Source: Myotis daubentonii
Taxonomy: Eukaryota; Chordata; Mammalia; Chiroptera; Vespertilionidae
Assembly: GCF_963259705.1 (NCBI RefSeq)
Contig: NC_081840.1
Span: 100,112,626 to 100,176,625, forward strand
DNA length: 64,000 nt
Reading direction: 5' to 3'
The notes under the pieces were generated by a model. It was not told the DNA's origin. It made no database searches and worked only from the letters and a program-made list of their open reading frames with translations. A program made the translations under genes and the position numbers. Of this stretch, positions 1 to 10,790 are shown piece by piece (the first letter of the stretch is position 1; every line of letters starts with the position of its first letter).

Positions 1-1539
1 CTTTAGGATTGAAGATTTGAATGTAAAGTCATGTGAAACAGTAAAGAATTCTTAAGACCTGTTTGTGCCTAATGAATTGTTTGAGGATATCACCAAACAA
101 ACTTATATAAGTCGCAAAAACTAGGGGTTGAAAACTCGCAGCATTTGTGTAGGTGGAGTGTGACAAAAATGAAATGAAAAGATTTTTTGGGTTGATTCTA
201 TGGATGGGACTAGTTAGAATACCATCTTTACATTTATATTGCTCACATGATCCTGCATATATGCAAACTTTCCTGAAAAAAATAATGTCAAATAGATTTG
301 AAATATTATTATGAATGCTGTATTTTTCAAACAATAGTGAGACAGATGTTTCCAATTGTTTATGCAAAATACAACAACTAATAGATAACATGGAAATAAA
401 TTTCAAAAAATATTATGATCCATCTGAAGCTATATGTATCGATGAATCTTTGATACCATTTCATGGCTGCATAATATTTAGGCAATATTTAAAACAAAAA
501 CATCACAAATATGGTGTTAAATTATTTAAGTTGTGCTGTGGATCTGGGTACACGTATGCTTTTCGTGGATATGCAGGGAAAAGCTTAGAAAAAGGAAATA
601 CGACACCAACTAATGTTGTCATGTCTCTTTGTAGAGATGCATTCAATAAGGGACACACGTACACAGACAACTGGTACACTAGTTTAGATTTAGCATGTAA
701 ATTACTCGATAATAATACTCATTTAGTAGGAACATTACATTGAAATCGATGGGGAAATCCTCATGAAGTAACGTCAAAGAAATTAAAATGGGGAGAGATT
801 ATAGCAAAAGAGAACAAAAAAGGAATAACCATTATAAAATGGAAAGATAAGCGGGACATCTTACTTCTTTCAACAAAATATACATCAGAGATGGTAAATA
901 TTGAAAATAGATCAGGTCACTACTTGAAACCAAAAATTATAGTGGATTATAATTCAGGAGAAGCAGCAGTTGATATATCTGATCAAATGAGTGCCTTTAA
1001 TAATCTGTTACGAAAATCCATGAAATGGTATAAAAAGCTAGCCTTTGAGCTCCTAATAAATACTGCTGTTCTCAATGCTCATATTTTATTTAAAAATATT
1101 AGCAAGAAGAATATGAGTATCAAAGAATTTCGGAAGATATTAGCTGTTCATCTAACCAATTGTTGGGATGACGAAATTTCAATAGCAGTACTGTAAATAC
1201 ATCTCAAATATCTCATCACAAACTGCAGCAAAAAACTGGGAGAGTTTCTAAAGTTTGAAGATACTGTAAAAAATGCTACGAAGATAATGTAGCACAATTT
1301 GGATGAGATATTGCCAGAAAGTTGACAAAACAAGTTATAACATTCTGTGAAATCTGCACAGGACAACCATTTTTGTGTATGCCGTGTTTTAATAATATTC
1401 ATTAACAATATTTTTTGGTAACAATATTTAGGTATATTCTTTTTTTTAACCGTATATTGTCAGTCTACAGTGACTGATGTGGCCTGAACAAAAAGTATAC
1501 TGCCAGTCACCGGTGACTGATATGGCGCTTAACGTGTTA
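1..1539 (+). mobile_element. piggyBac DNA transposon, 5' end outside window
   Basis: A decayed autonomous-type piggyBac element. Its transposase remnant is listed separately. Past the coding part, 1484-1540 holds a short inverted motif (around CAGTCACCGGTGACTG, 1504-1519) and then CTTAACGTGTTA, resembling the terminal repeat of a piggyBac family that inserts at TTAA. The target site here would read TTAC (1537-1540), a mutated TTAA. The left end is not in the window or not recognisable, so exact limits are uncertain. Confidence 0.75.
56..1405 (+). pseudogene. piggyBac transposase pseudogene
   Basis: Cut-and-paste transposase of the piggyBac superfamily (TTAA-specific, acts on element ends in the nucleus). 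An N-terminal fragment DLFVPNELFEDI starts near 56 in one frame. From 171 a second frame reads MKRFFGLILWMGLV, then the catalytic region 315-1196. The three catalytic Asp are recognisable: IDESLIPFHG (about 438-467), YTDNWYTS (about 660-685) and AAVDISDQM (about 963-990). In-frame TGA stops lie at 312-314 and 741-743, the latter after VGTLH where the family usually has Arg, so probably a CGA to TGA change. After a stop at 1194 and frame shifts, the C-terminal Cys-rich domain persists (CKKCYE, then CEICTGQPFLCMPCF, to about 1405). Non-functional, but decay looks modest. Confidence 0.85.
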
Positions 1540-1546
1540 CTTTCCT

Positions 1547-1581
1547 TTTAAGTTGTGCTGCGGATCTGGGTACACGTATGC
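1547..1581 (+). repeat. 35-bp second copy of piggyBac ORF at L1 junction
   Basis: Positions 1547-1581 repeat positions 525-559 of the piggyBac transposase frame with a single mismatch (539 versus 1561). The copy starts at a TTAA and stops exactly where recognisable L1 ORF2 sequence begins. It is too long to be chance and is not part of the normal terminal repeat. Confidence 0.85.
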
Positions 1582-3378
1582 ATAGTAAAGACCTGTACAT
1601 GGAAAATTACAGGATGATGAAAATAGAGATAGAGGAAGATATAAACAAGTGGGAGAACATGCTGTGTCCATGGATTGGTAGGATCAACATCTTTAAAATG
1701 ACCATACTACACAAAGAAATCTATAGATTCAATGAAATCCCTATTAAAATATCACTGGCATATTTCACAGACTTAGAACAAACACTCCAAAAATTTATAT
1801 GAAATAAAGACCTCCAGTATAGCCACAGCAATCCTGAGAAAGAAGAAAAAAGTTGGAGGGATCTCAATACCAGATATCAAGTTATATACAAAGCCACTGT
1901 TCTCATAACAGCCTGGTACTGCAACAAGAACAGACATATAGACCAATGGAACAGAACAGAGAACCCAGAAATCGACCCAAGCCACTATACTCAATTAATA
2001 TTTGACAAAGCAGGCAAGAGCATACATTGGAGTCAAGACAGTCTCTTCAGTAAATGGTTCAGAGAAAATTGGACAGGTACATGCAAAAAAATGTAAGTAG
2101 ACCACCAACTTACACCATACACAAAGCATCACCTCAAAATGGATAAACGACTTAAATGTAAGACAGGAAACCATAAAAATCTTAGACAAATCCTTAGGCC
2201 ACAAAATATCATAGACATTGCTTGTGCCAGTATCTTTATTAACACAACAATGAAACTAAGGGGAAAATAAGCAATGGACTGTATCAAAATAAAAAGCTTC
2301 TGCACTGCAAAAAAATCATCAACAAAATAACAAGAAAACCCACTGCATGGGAGAACATATTTGCCAATGTTACATCTGATAAGGGTTTAATCTCCAAAAT
2401 TTATAAGAAACTCATACAGCTTAACAAAAGGATGATAGACATCTAATAAAAAAAATTGGCAAAGGACCTAAATAGACACTTCTAAAGTGGACATTCAGAA
2501 GGCCAAGAGACATATGAAAACATGCTCAAAGTCACTAATCATCAGAGAGATGGAAATCAAAACAACAATGAGGTACCATCTCACACCTGTCAGAATGGCT
2601 ATCAGTAAATCAACAAAGGACAAGTGTTTCTGAGGATGTGGACAAAAGGGAATCCTTGTACACTGCTGGTGGGAATGCAGACTGGTGCAGCCTCTGTGGA
2701 AAACTATGGAGGCTCCTCAAAAAATTAAATATGAAACTTCCATTTGACCCAGTGATCCCACTTCTAGGAATACTGGTATATCCCAAGAAACCAGAAACAC
2801 CAATCAGAAAGGATATATGCACCCCTACGTTCATAGCAGCTCAATTTACAATAGCCAAGATTTGGAAATAGCCTAAGTGCCCATCAGCAGATGAGTAGAT
2901 TAAAAAGTTATGGTACATCTACACAATGGAATACTATGTAGCTATATATAAAAAAACCAAACCAAACCAAAACAAAAAAACTTACCATTTGCAACAGCAT
3001 GGATGTACCTGGAGAGCATTATGCTAAGCGAAATAAACCAGTCAGAGAAATACTGTTACATGATCTCATTCATTTGTGGAATATAATGAATAACATAAAC
3101 TGGTGAACAAAAATACATCCAGAGAGAGAATCATTGAAGAGACTATCAAAACTCACAGGGAAGGTGGGAGGTCAGGGGTGTGGCTGGAGCAGGTAGAGAT
3201 CAACCAAAGAACTTGGAAGCATATAAGCAAAACAAATGGACACAGAAAATAGGGAGGTGAAGTCTTGCCTGGTGGGCGGGTGCAGGCTGGGAGAGGTCAA
3301 TGGCAGAAAAAGAGACATATGTAATACTTTCAACAATAAAGAATTTAAAAGAAATAAATTAATAAAAAATAAAATTGG
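1582..3378 (+). mobile_element. L1 retrotransposon, 5'-truncated, 3' end
   Basis: The + strand copy covers the C-terminal part of ORF2 and the 3' UTR. ORF2 is broken; a readable piece at 2638-2871 gives [23 protein letters not shown] followed by PFDPVIPLLGI, the conserved L1 ORF2 C-terminus. The 3' UTR ends with the bat L1 motif ATACTTTCAACAATAAAG (about 3330-3347) and an A-rich tail to about 3378. The 5' junction abuts a piggyBac fragment. Confidence 0.9.
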
Positions 3379-3787
3379 GAAGTTGTAAAACTCATGATAG
3401 CAGTTACTGTTTTTCAGAATTTTCATTAACACCTTGAAAGCTCAAATTTTTTTTATTGGTAACAAATTCGCCTTTCTTTTCCCTTGACTTGACAGGCTTC
3501 AAGTTTTCAAGAAGGAGAGTGACATTCTACTTTATGTTTTGAAAGATCACTCTGTTTGTTATGTGCAAATGGAGACAAGGGACCAATGTTATGGATATTG
3601 TAGTAGACCAGAGGGGAGAACTGACAATTTAAAGTAGAGTAGTAGCATGGTGATGGAGAGTTATAACCCAGGATTTGTTGATGGATATGAGTTCTGAAAT
3701 ATGCACAGAAGTTTGGCAGTAGTGGAGTAAGTGAAGGGGGAGCATGAAAGTACAATGATGCTAAGGAATAGAATATATTAAGCAGAA
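3379..3787. other. unique intron sequence
   Basis: No repeat, exon or RNA gene recognised. The stretch is AT-rich; the short frames here carry no familiar motif. Confidence 0.5.
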
Positions 3788-4181
3788 TCTATATATATAA
3801 AAGCCTAAGTGACCATTAAGACCGAATGACCAGAACAATTGGAATGACCAGTTGACCAGTCGCTATTATGCACACTGACCACCAAGAGGTAGATGCTCAG
3901 TGCAGGAGCTGCCCTCTGGTGGTCAGTGCACTCACACAGCCAACCTCCCATGGCTGGCAAACCTCCCCTGGTCCCTTCCCACAGCCGGCCAACTTCCTGC
4001 GGTTCCTCCCCCTGGCCAGCTGGCCAACCTCCCATGGTCTCTCCCCCATCACTTCCCCCGCTGGCAGGCCCTAGTTAGCCCAGCCCCAATCGGGACTTGG
4101 TGAGAAGGCCCTGATTGGCCCTGATCATCGGCCAGGCCTAGGGATCCCACCCATGCACAAATTTGTGCACCAGGCCTCTAG
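3788..4181 (+). mobile_element. non-autonomous Helitron (HeliBatN-type)
   Basis: Rolling-circle transposon without coding capacity. It starts TCTATATATATAAAAGCC, ends with the palindrome GCACAAATTTGTGC followed by CAGGCCTCTAG, and lies between host A (3787) and T (4182), the classic A|T Helitron target. The GC-rich interior contains the ACTGACCACCA core seen in the other copies in the window. Open frames inside it are not genes. Confidence 0.93.
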
Positions 4182-4567
4182 TATGTAAATAAAAAGGTAA
4201 TTGAGGCCATAATATTCACAGTCTAGAGACCCTTATTTGCCATGCATTGGAGTTTGAAATTCAATGTATATGCAATGCAGAGCCACCAGATTTCAAATCA
4301 AGGAAATTAAACAAACTCTGAACTGAGGTTTTGTAGTTATATATGTCCTCCATTCTCATTCTCATGTAAAGACGAATAATAAGGATATTTTAAATTTCAT
4401 TTTCTTAGATTCTGAGAAGCTCAGAAAGATTAAAGTACTTCTCAATTAAGTCTTTAATAATTTATTGTTAACCTCTTTTTTGGTTTGGTTTGGTTTGGTT
4501 TGGTTTTGAGGATGTTTTACTCATTTGTTGGCTCTAATATTCCACTTGCTTAGGAGAGAGAGTATAT
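4182..4567. other. intron sequence with a short TTTGG tract
   Basis: Unique-looking sequence. A pentameric (GGTTT)n microsatellite of about five units occupies 4478-4507. Nothing else is recognised. Confidence 0.5.
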
Positions 4568-4788
4568 TTAGAACATGGTCTCCAGAGCCACATGACTTGG
4601 ATTGGAATCCTGGCCCCAATACTAACTGGTTCCCCTTTGGCAAGTTATGTAACCTCTCTACACCTCAGTTTTCTTATCTATAATACGGTAATAATAGTTC
4701 TTCATTTCGCTCTTCGAAGGATTAACTAATTCATAACTGTACTGCATATAAAACACTGACTACTTAGTAAGTACCTCATTGGGAGGGT
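4568..4788 (+). repeat. MIR SINE, sense
   Basis: Ancient mammal-wide tRNA-derived SINE. It shows the MIR order: a CTCCAGAGCC block, GGAATCCTGGCCCC, GGCAAGTTATGTAACCTCTC, CCTCAGTTTTCTTATCT, GAAGGATTAA. Diverged, as expected for its age. Confidence 0.88.
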
Positions 4789-5540
4789 GCAAAACTAACC
4801 AGTGATTGATTTAATTCTTTTTACCAGCAGCAGAAATCCAGTAGGTCATAATTTCTTTAAAATACTTTGAAAATACTCCTTTCTTTGTTTCTGTGTATGC
4901 TATTAAAGTTTACATTTATGTGTGATTTTCTAATAAATATCAACCTGTTTCACCACTAAGTTAAAATTTATATGAAAATGTAAGTGTGATGAGTTCACAT
5001 AATCTTCCATTTTACTTTCTGAATAAGTTCTGTCCAAAGATGGTTACCATTCCAATTGCTTCTCTGGTAAATCAGGTTAAAGCAAAGCACTAGAAATTCT
5101 TTTGTGCTACAATCCAAATCCATTTAACTTCCCCCAAAATTGCAAATTAAAAAAAAAGTATTCAAAATTTTATTTCTTTAGTGCATTAGCCAGGCATAAA
5201 ATAGAAATTAGATACAATGAAGTATGGACTGCTATAGTATTTATTTTCTGCATAACTCTCAATTTAGCATTTAATTATTTACTGTCATATTTCTCTTTAT
5301 AATATTTAATATCTATCACTCATAGTTTATAGATATTGCATATCTATAGAAGCAGGACTAGCTATTAATGTCTTTATTCTCCTACCTTCTAGAAAACTTT
5401 GGTCAAAAGAACTAATTTTTTCATTCTAATTTGATAACTCACAATCTCGTAACGTAACTTTTACAAGGTCTCAGTAAAACTAAACATCAGTTACCTATAT
5501 ATTGTTTGTCTTTAATACTTCATTAAGAAATAAACTCAAA
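4789..5540. other. unique intron sequence
   Basis: AT-rich sequence with no recognisable repeat or exon on either strand. The 66-codon frame at 5102-5302 has no motif. Confidence 0.5.
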
Positions 5541-5922
5541 AAAGAAGGATCTCTTACCCTTTGAGGGACCTGGAGAGTATTATGCTAAGCGAAATAAGTC
5601 AGTCAAAGATAGGTATTACATGATCTCATTCATATGTGGAATCTAATGAACAAAATAAACGGATGAACAAAATAGATTCAGAGACATAGAAGCATGGAAC
5701 AGACTGTGGAATCTCAGAGGAAAAGAGGCATTGGGTGTGTGAGTGGGAAGAGATCAACCAAAGAACTTGTATGCATATATATGCATAGCTGATGGTCACA
5801 AACAATAGTGTGGTGAAGGCCTGGAGTGGGGGGAGGGGGAAGGCTAGATGGGGTCAATGTGGGGGAAGGGGGACATATGTAATACTTTCAACAATAAAGA
5901 TTTTTTTAAAAAAAAGAAATTC
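5541..5922 (+). mobile_element. L1 3' end, severely 5'-truncated
   Basis: About 380 bp of bat L1 3' terminus: CTCTTACCCTTTGAG, GAGAGTATTATGCTAAGCGA, the 3' UTR motif ATACTTTCAACAATAAAG, then a poly(A) tail to about 5922. The sequence AAGAAAT occurs on both sides (5525 and about 5919), a possible but weak target-site duplication. Confidence 0.9.
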
Positions 5923-7069
5923 AAATTTTATTAGTATGATTCTTATTCTTCCATGTCTAGACTGAAGGAATTAGTAACCTTGTATTAAAATTTTGCCCAT
6001 AGGAAAGTTTCAAAAGAGGAGGTCCCCTATTTGGGTACTATGAAGCCATACTTGGATTATGGTATACTACCACTCCTCTGGAAACAAAAGGGGACTAGTC
6101 CTCAGATTACATACATCCTTGGGGTTCTTGACCTTTTTATTTTTTATTTCTCCTGTGGTTTCCTTTCCCCTTATAAAAACTGGTGTCCAGTACATGACCA
6201 ACAGTTTCAAATAATCATTACTGTATTTCTAGTTTAAGGAATATGAAAAACCCAAGTGATAGGAATTAAAATAAAATTTGTGTCCTCTCCACTTGCCTTA
6301 TTTTTCATAATCAGTACATGTATGAATCAGTTTCAAAAACGGGGAGAAGTACCTTATGGGGCTGGTAAATGACAAAATATTTCTTAAAAATTTTTGTAAG
6401 TTGAGAAAAGCTTAGAATCATGCCAACTTCTATAGTAGAGGCTATAAAACATGGTTGTGAGTTTAGGTAGGTGTTTTATGCTCTGAGATGTGTTTTGGGA
6501 ATGTTAGATACCTTTCACAAGGGAAAGTATATAGCAGTCTGTGAGGTCTTTGTGCAGCTACCCTCAGAACTAATAGGAAGGAGCAGAAGTCACTTTTCAT
6601 TTTAGGTAACTTCATACTTTATGTAGCTATGAATAGAAAAGTTGAATGTTACTCATACTTTTAAGACAAACTGCTGTCTTTCATTCATGAGAAAAATACA
6701 TATTTTTTCTAATAAATTATTTTATTTCAGAACCCACAAGATCTATATCTACAACATACTATATATTTTCTTTTTAAATGTAATTTTAACCTCTGTTTTT
6801 AAAATTTCAACTCAATATATTGATTGTAGTTTCTAATTATACCTTCTATCTACTGTTATGGAAATTTAAATAACAAAAATATTAATAAAATGTTTTCCTT
6901 GCTTCCAATTCAGTTTTCTACAGTTCACCACTAGCAACTATATGTTGAATATTATTTCAGACTTTTTTCTTGCACATTTAAAATGCATATTTTAAAAATT
7001 TGTAAAGTAATATAAACATTTAAACAATATAGGGGCAATAAAATTTATTTTATTTACCATTTTATTTAT
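5923..7069. other. unique intron sequence
   Basis: Over 1 kb with no transposon, exon or RNA gene that I recognise. AT-rich, no long frame with a known motif. Confidence 0.5.
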
Positions 7070-7160
7070 CCCTTACAACATCCGGTTAAAGTAAGGTTTA
7101 TTATTCCACATTATCTTCAGAAAGAAGAAAACTGAAGCCAGGTAGATTACATTTTTTAAC
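7070..7160 (-). repeat. MIR SINE fragment, antisense
   Basis: Short core match to MIR in reverse: a CCTTACAACA block, a TTATTATTCCACATT block, and GAAAACTGAAGCCAGG. Only the central region is present and divergence is high. Confidence 0.6.
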
Positions 7161-7248
7161 AATAACATAATGCAGTTAAAACTTATTATGTATCTCGAAT
7201 TATATACAAATGGACTCACCTGCCATGTACTGTTAATTTATGTATGAC

Positions 7249-7706
7249 TTTTTTTTCTTTTGTAAATCTTTATTGTTGAAAGTATGTCCCCTTCTATTCC
7301 CCATCGACCCCATCAGGCCTGCCCCCGCCCCCCACGTCAGGTCTTCACCACACTATTGTGTCCTTAGGTTATGCATATATATGCATACAAGTTCTTTGGT
7401 TGATCTCTTCCCTCCCACACACCTATCCCCAGCTTGCCTCTGAGATTTGACAGTCTGTTCCATGCTTCTATGTCTCTGGATCTGTTTTGTTCATTAGATT
7501 CCACATATGAGTGAGATCATGTGATACTGGTCTTTCTCTGACTGGCTTTTTTCATTTAGCATAATACTCTCCAGGTTCCTCCACACTATCTCAAAGGGTA
7601 AGAGATCCTTCTTTTTTATAGTTGTATAGTATTGGTGTTGTGTAAATGTCCACAGCTTTTTAATCCACTCATCTACTGATGGGCATGTAGGCTGTTTCCA
7701 GATCTT
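7249..7706 (-). mobile_element. L1-alpha, 3' segment (host of the first nest)
   Basis: Reverse-strand L1 3' end starting with the complemented poly(A) (T-run at 7249) and the 3' UTR, continuing into the ORF2 end. It breaks at CTGTTTCCAGATCTT (7692-7706). The same 15 bases recur at 16185-16199, where L1-alpha resumes. This is the target-site duplication of the full-length L1 inserted between them. Confidence 0.93.
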
Positions 7707-9380
7707 TTGTTTTCGTTTTTTAAATTTTATTTTATTCTTTAAGTATTAAAAATAGTACATATGTCTCCTTTTCCCCCCATTGACCTTTTCCTAGCCTCCC
7801 TTACCCCCCCAGCACATGTCCTCACACCCCCCCCAGTGTGTTGTGTCCATTGGTTATGCTTATATGCATGCATACAAGTCCTTAGGTTGATCTCTTACCC
7901 CCCACCCGCAACACTCCCAAGCCTTCCCACTATATTTTCACAGTCTGTTCGATGCTTCTCTGCCTCTGTATCTATCTTTTTGTTCATCAGGTTATAATGT
8001 TCTTTATTATCCATAAATGAGTGAGTTCATGTGATATTTTTCTTTCACTGCCTGGCTTATTTCCTTAGCATAATGCTATCCAGTTCCATCCATGCTGCTG
8101 CAAATGGTAAAAATCCTTTCTTTTTTATAGCAGCGTAGTATTCCATTGTGTAGATGTACCATAGTTTTCTAATCCACTCATCTGCTGATGGGCATTTAGG
8201 TTGTTTCTCAAATTTTTGAGAAAACACCATACTGTTTTCCACAATGGCTGCACCAGTCTACAGTCCCATCAGCAGTGAAGGAGGGTTCCTTTTTCTCCAC
8301 ATCCTCTCCAGCACATGTCATTTGTTCATTTGTTGATGATAGCCATTCTGATAGGTGTGAGGTGGTACCTTATTGTTGTTTTGGTTTTCAGCTCTTGGAT
8401 GATTAGTGACTTTGAGCATGTTTTCATGTGTCTCTTGACTTTCTGAATGTACACTTTTGGAATGTGTCCATTTAGGTCCTTTGCCTATTTTTTTGTTGGA
8501 TTGTTTATCTTCCTTTTGTTGAGTTGAATGACTTCCCTGTAAATGTTGGAGATTAAACCCTTATCGGAGATAACATTGGCAAATATGTTCTCCCATGCAG
8601 TGGGCTTTCTTGTTGTTTTGTTGATGGTTTCTTTTGCTATGCAAAAGCTTTTTATTTTGATGTAGTCCCATTTGTTTATTTTTTCCTTAGTCTCTCTTGC
8701 CCTAGGATCTCTGTCTGTAAATATATTGCTATGACATATGTCAGCAATTTTGCTGCCTATGGAGTCTTGTAGGATTTTTATAGTTTCCCCTATTACATTC
8801 AAGTCCTTTAGCCATTTTGAGTTTGTTTTTGTGTATGGTGTAAGTTGGTGATCTAGTTTCATTTTTTTTTTTTTTTGCGTGTATCTGACCAAATTTCCCA
8901 GCACCATTATATGCTCTTGCCTCTTTTGCCAAATATTAATTGAGTATAATGGGTTGGGTCAATTTCTGGGTCCTCTGTTCTGTTCCATTAGTCTATATGT
9001 CTGTTCTTTTGCCAGTACCAGGCATTTTTGAGAACCATGGCTTGATAATATAGTTTGATGTCTGGTATTGTGATCCCTCCAACTTCGTTCTTTTTTCTCA
9101 GGACAGCTGTGGCTATCCGGGGTCTTTTTTAGTCCAGATGACTTTTTGGAGAGTTTGTTCTAGATCTTTAAAATATGCCAATGGTATTTTAATAGGTATT
9201 GCATTGAATCTATAGATTGCTTTAGGTAGTATTGACATTTTAATGGTGTTGATTCTACTAATTCATGAACATGGTATGTTCTTCCATTTGTTTATGTCTT
9301 CCTCTATCTCTTTTTCCAATGTCCTGTAGTTTTCTGAGTACAGGTCTTTTACGTCCTTGGTTAAGTTTATTCATAGGTAA

Positions 9381-9660
9381 CAGTGGGGCCTTGACTTATG
9401 AGTTTAATTCGTTCCGTGACGGAGCTTGTAACTCAAATTATTCGTATGGCAAATCAACAGTGAACGAGTGAGACATGTGATGCTGGGCTGATGTTGTGGC
9501 GTTCACTGTGACGTTCGCTGCACCAACTAGCGGTGGGGTAACTGAAGCTGGCTCGTAACCCGAATTTTAGCTCGCAATTCAAAGCAAAAAACCGGTCAAG
9601 AGATGGCTCATATCTCGAAAAACTCATTAGTCGGGACACTCGTAAGTCAAGACCCCACTG
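9381..9660. mobile_element. Tc1/mariner-superfamily MITE (280 bp)
   Basis: A short palindromic-ended element whose ends are inverted repeats of about 22 bp, CAGTGGGGCCTTGACTTA on the left and the complement with one change on the right. It interrupts L1-beta at a TA: TA at 9378-9379 and TA at 9661-9662, with one extra A at 9380. No coding capacity. The superfamily (mariner or pogo/Tigger-like) is inferred from the TA duplication and CAGT ends; I do not recognise the exact family. Confidence 0.85.
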
Positions 9661-9742
9661 TATCTTAATTTTTTTTTTTTTTGGTGCAATGGTAAATGGG
9701 ATTGGTTTTTTCTTTTCTCTTTCTGTGAGTTCATTATTGGTG

Positions 9743-10416
9743 TGCCGGGAGCCAGTCCATGCTTGCTGTTTCAAGGGACCTGGCATATATGGCATACTGT
9801 TCTTAAAATGTTTGCTCACCTTCTTGGCACTATGTGTTTTAACCAAGGTCTCCTCTCTGAGAAAGGTTGTTTCCCCAGGTAGGGATTTTCCCCTGAAGTT
9901 AGAGAGGGATTAAAACCCCTTAACTAAGTGCCAGGCGGGTAATTAATCACTTTAACTACAAACAATCATGCTTAAGCTGCATAATCTTTACTCCCTGGAA
10001 TGGAGATAAGAAACGCCCTAACCTTTGTAATAGAGATTGATAGGATTGAATCAACTGGTATAAATACAGATGTAACAAGACAGAAGGAGACAGAACTTAG
10101 AACACAGAACCTAGGCACAGAACCTACACAGAACATTCTCTAGAGACAGAAGAACTTCGCTGGAGAGAACATGGCAAAAGATCCTGGACAGAAACTGGCC
10201 ACAGAACCTAGCAAGAGAACATGGCCACAGAACCTGGCTGGAGATCTGAAGCAGAACCTCTCTGGAGATCCAGACCAGAACTTGGCTGGAGATCCTGGCT
10301 GGAGATCCTGGCTAGGCTGCTGATCAACTGACCACTGTCTCCGTGTCCTTCCTTCTTCGCCGACTCCGTCCTCACCTTTGGGGAACCCCTGGACCCGCTG
10401 GGGCTGGACCCCGGCA
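9743..10416 (+). mobile_element. solo LTR of an endogenous retrovirus, with 6-bp duplication
   Basis: A 674-bp unit beginning TGCCGGGAG and ending CCCCGGCA (7-bp terminal inverted repeat TGCCGGG), flanked by TTGGTG at 9737-9742 and 10417-10422. Six-base duplications are usual for class II (ERVK/betaretrovirus-like) proviruses, so that class is inferred. A TATA-like box TATAAATA lies at 10059-10066, which would set the U3/R boundary just downstream. The 3' third is rich in AGAACCT-type short repeats. No gag, pol or env sequence adjoins it, so it arose by LTR-LTR recombination. A related LTR is at 51334-52045. Confidence 0.93.
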
Positions 10417-10790
10417 TTGGTGTATAAAACGGCCATAGATTTCTGGGTGTTAATTTTGTATCCTGCTACATTGCCAAATTCATTTATTAGGTCTAGTAGT
10501 TTTTTGATGGAGTCTTTGGGGTTTTTTATATATAGTATCATGTCATCTGCAAATAAGGACAATTTTACTTCTTTTCCAATTTGGATGCCTTTTATTTCTT
10601 CTTCTTGTCTGATAGCAATGGCTATTACTTCTATTACTATGTCAAACAAGAGTGGTGAAAGTGGGCATCCTTGTCTTGTTCCTCTTCTTAGGGGAAATGG
10701 GTTTAGTTTTTGCCCATTGAGTATGATGTTGGCTGTAGGTTTGTCATATATGGCCTTTATTATGTTGAGGTATGATCCCTGTATTCCCAC
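10417..10790 (-). pseudogene. L1-beta ORF2 reverse transcriptase core fragment
   Basis: Reading leftward from 10790: [40 protein letters not shown], then SLFADDM at about 10539-10553. This is the palm of the L1 reverse transcriptase; the FADD box holds the metal-binding Asp pair. The open frame runs on past 10417 only because the solo LTR happens to stay open, so the chimeric C-terminus is not L1 protein. Elsewhere ORF2 is interrupted. Confidence 0.9.

Noticed and set aside
10140..10416. C-terminal extension of the RT frame ([17 protein letters not shown])
   Set aside because: This is the solo LTR translated in frame by accident, not a fused protein.
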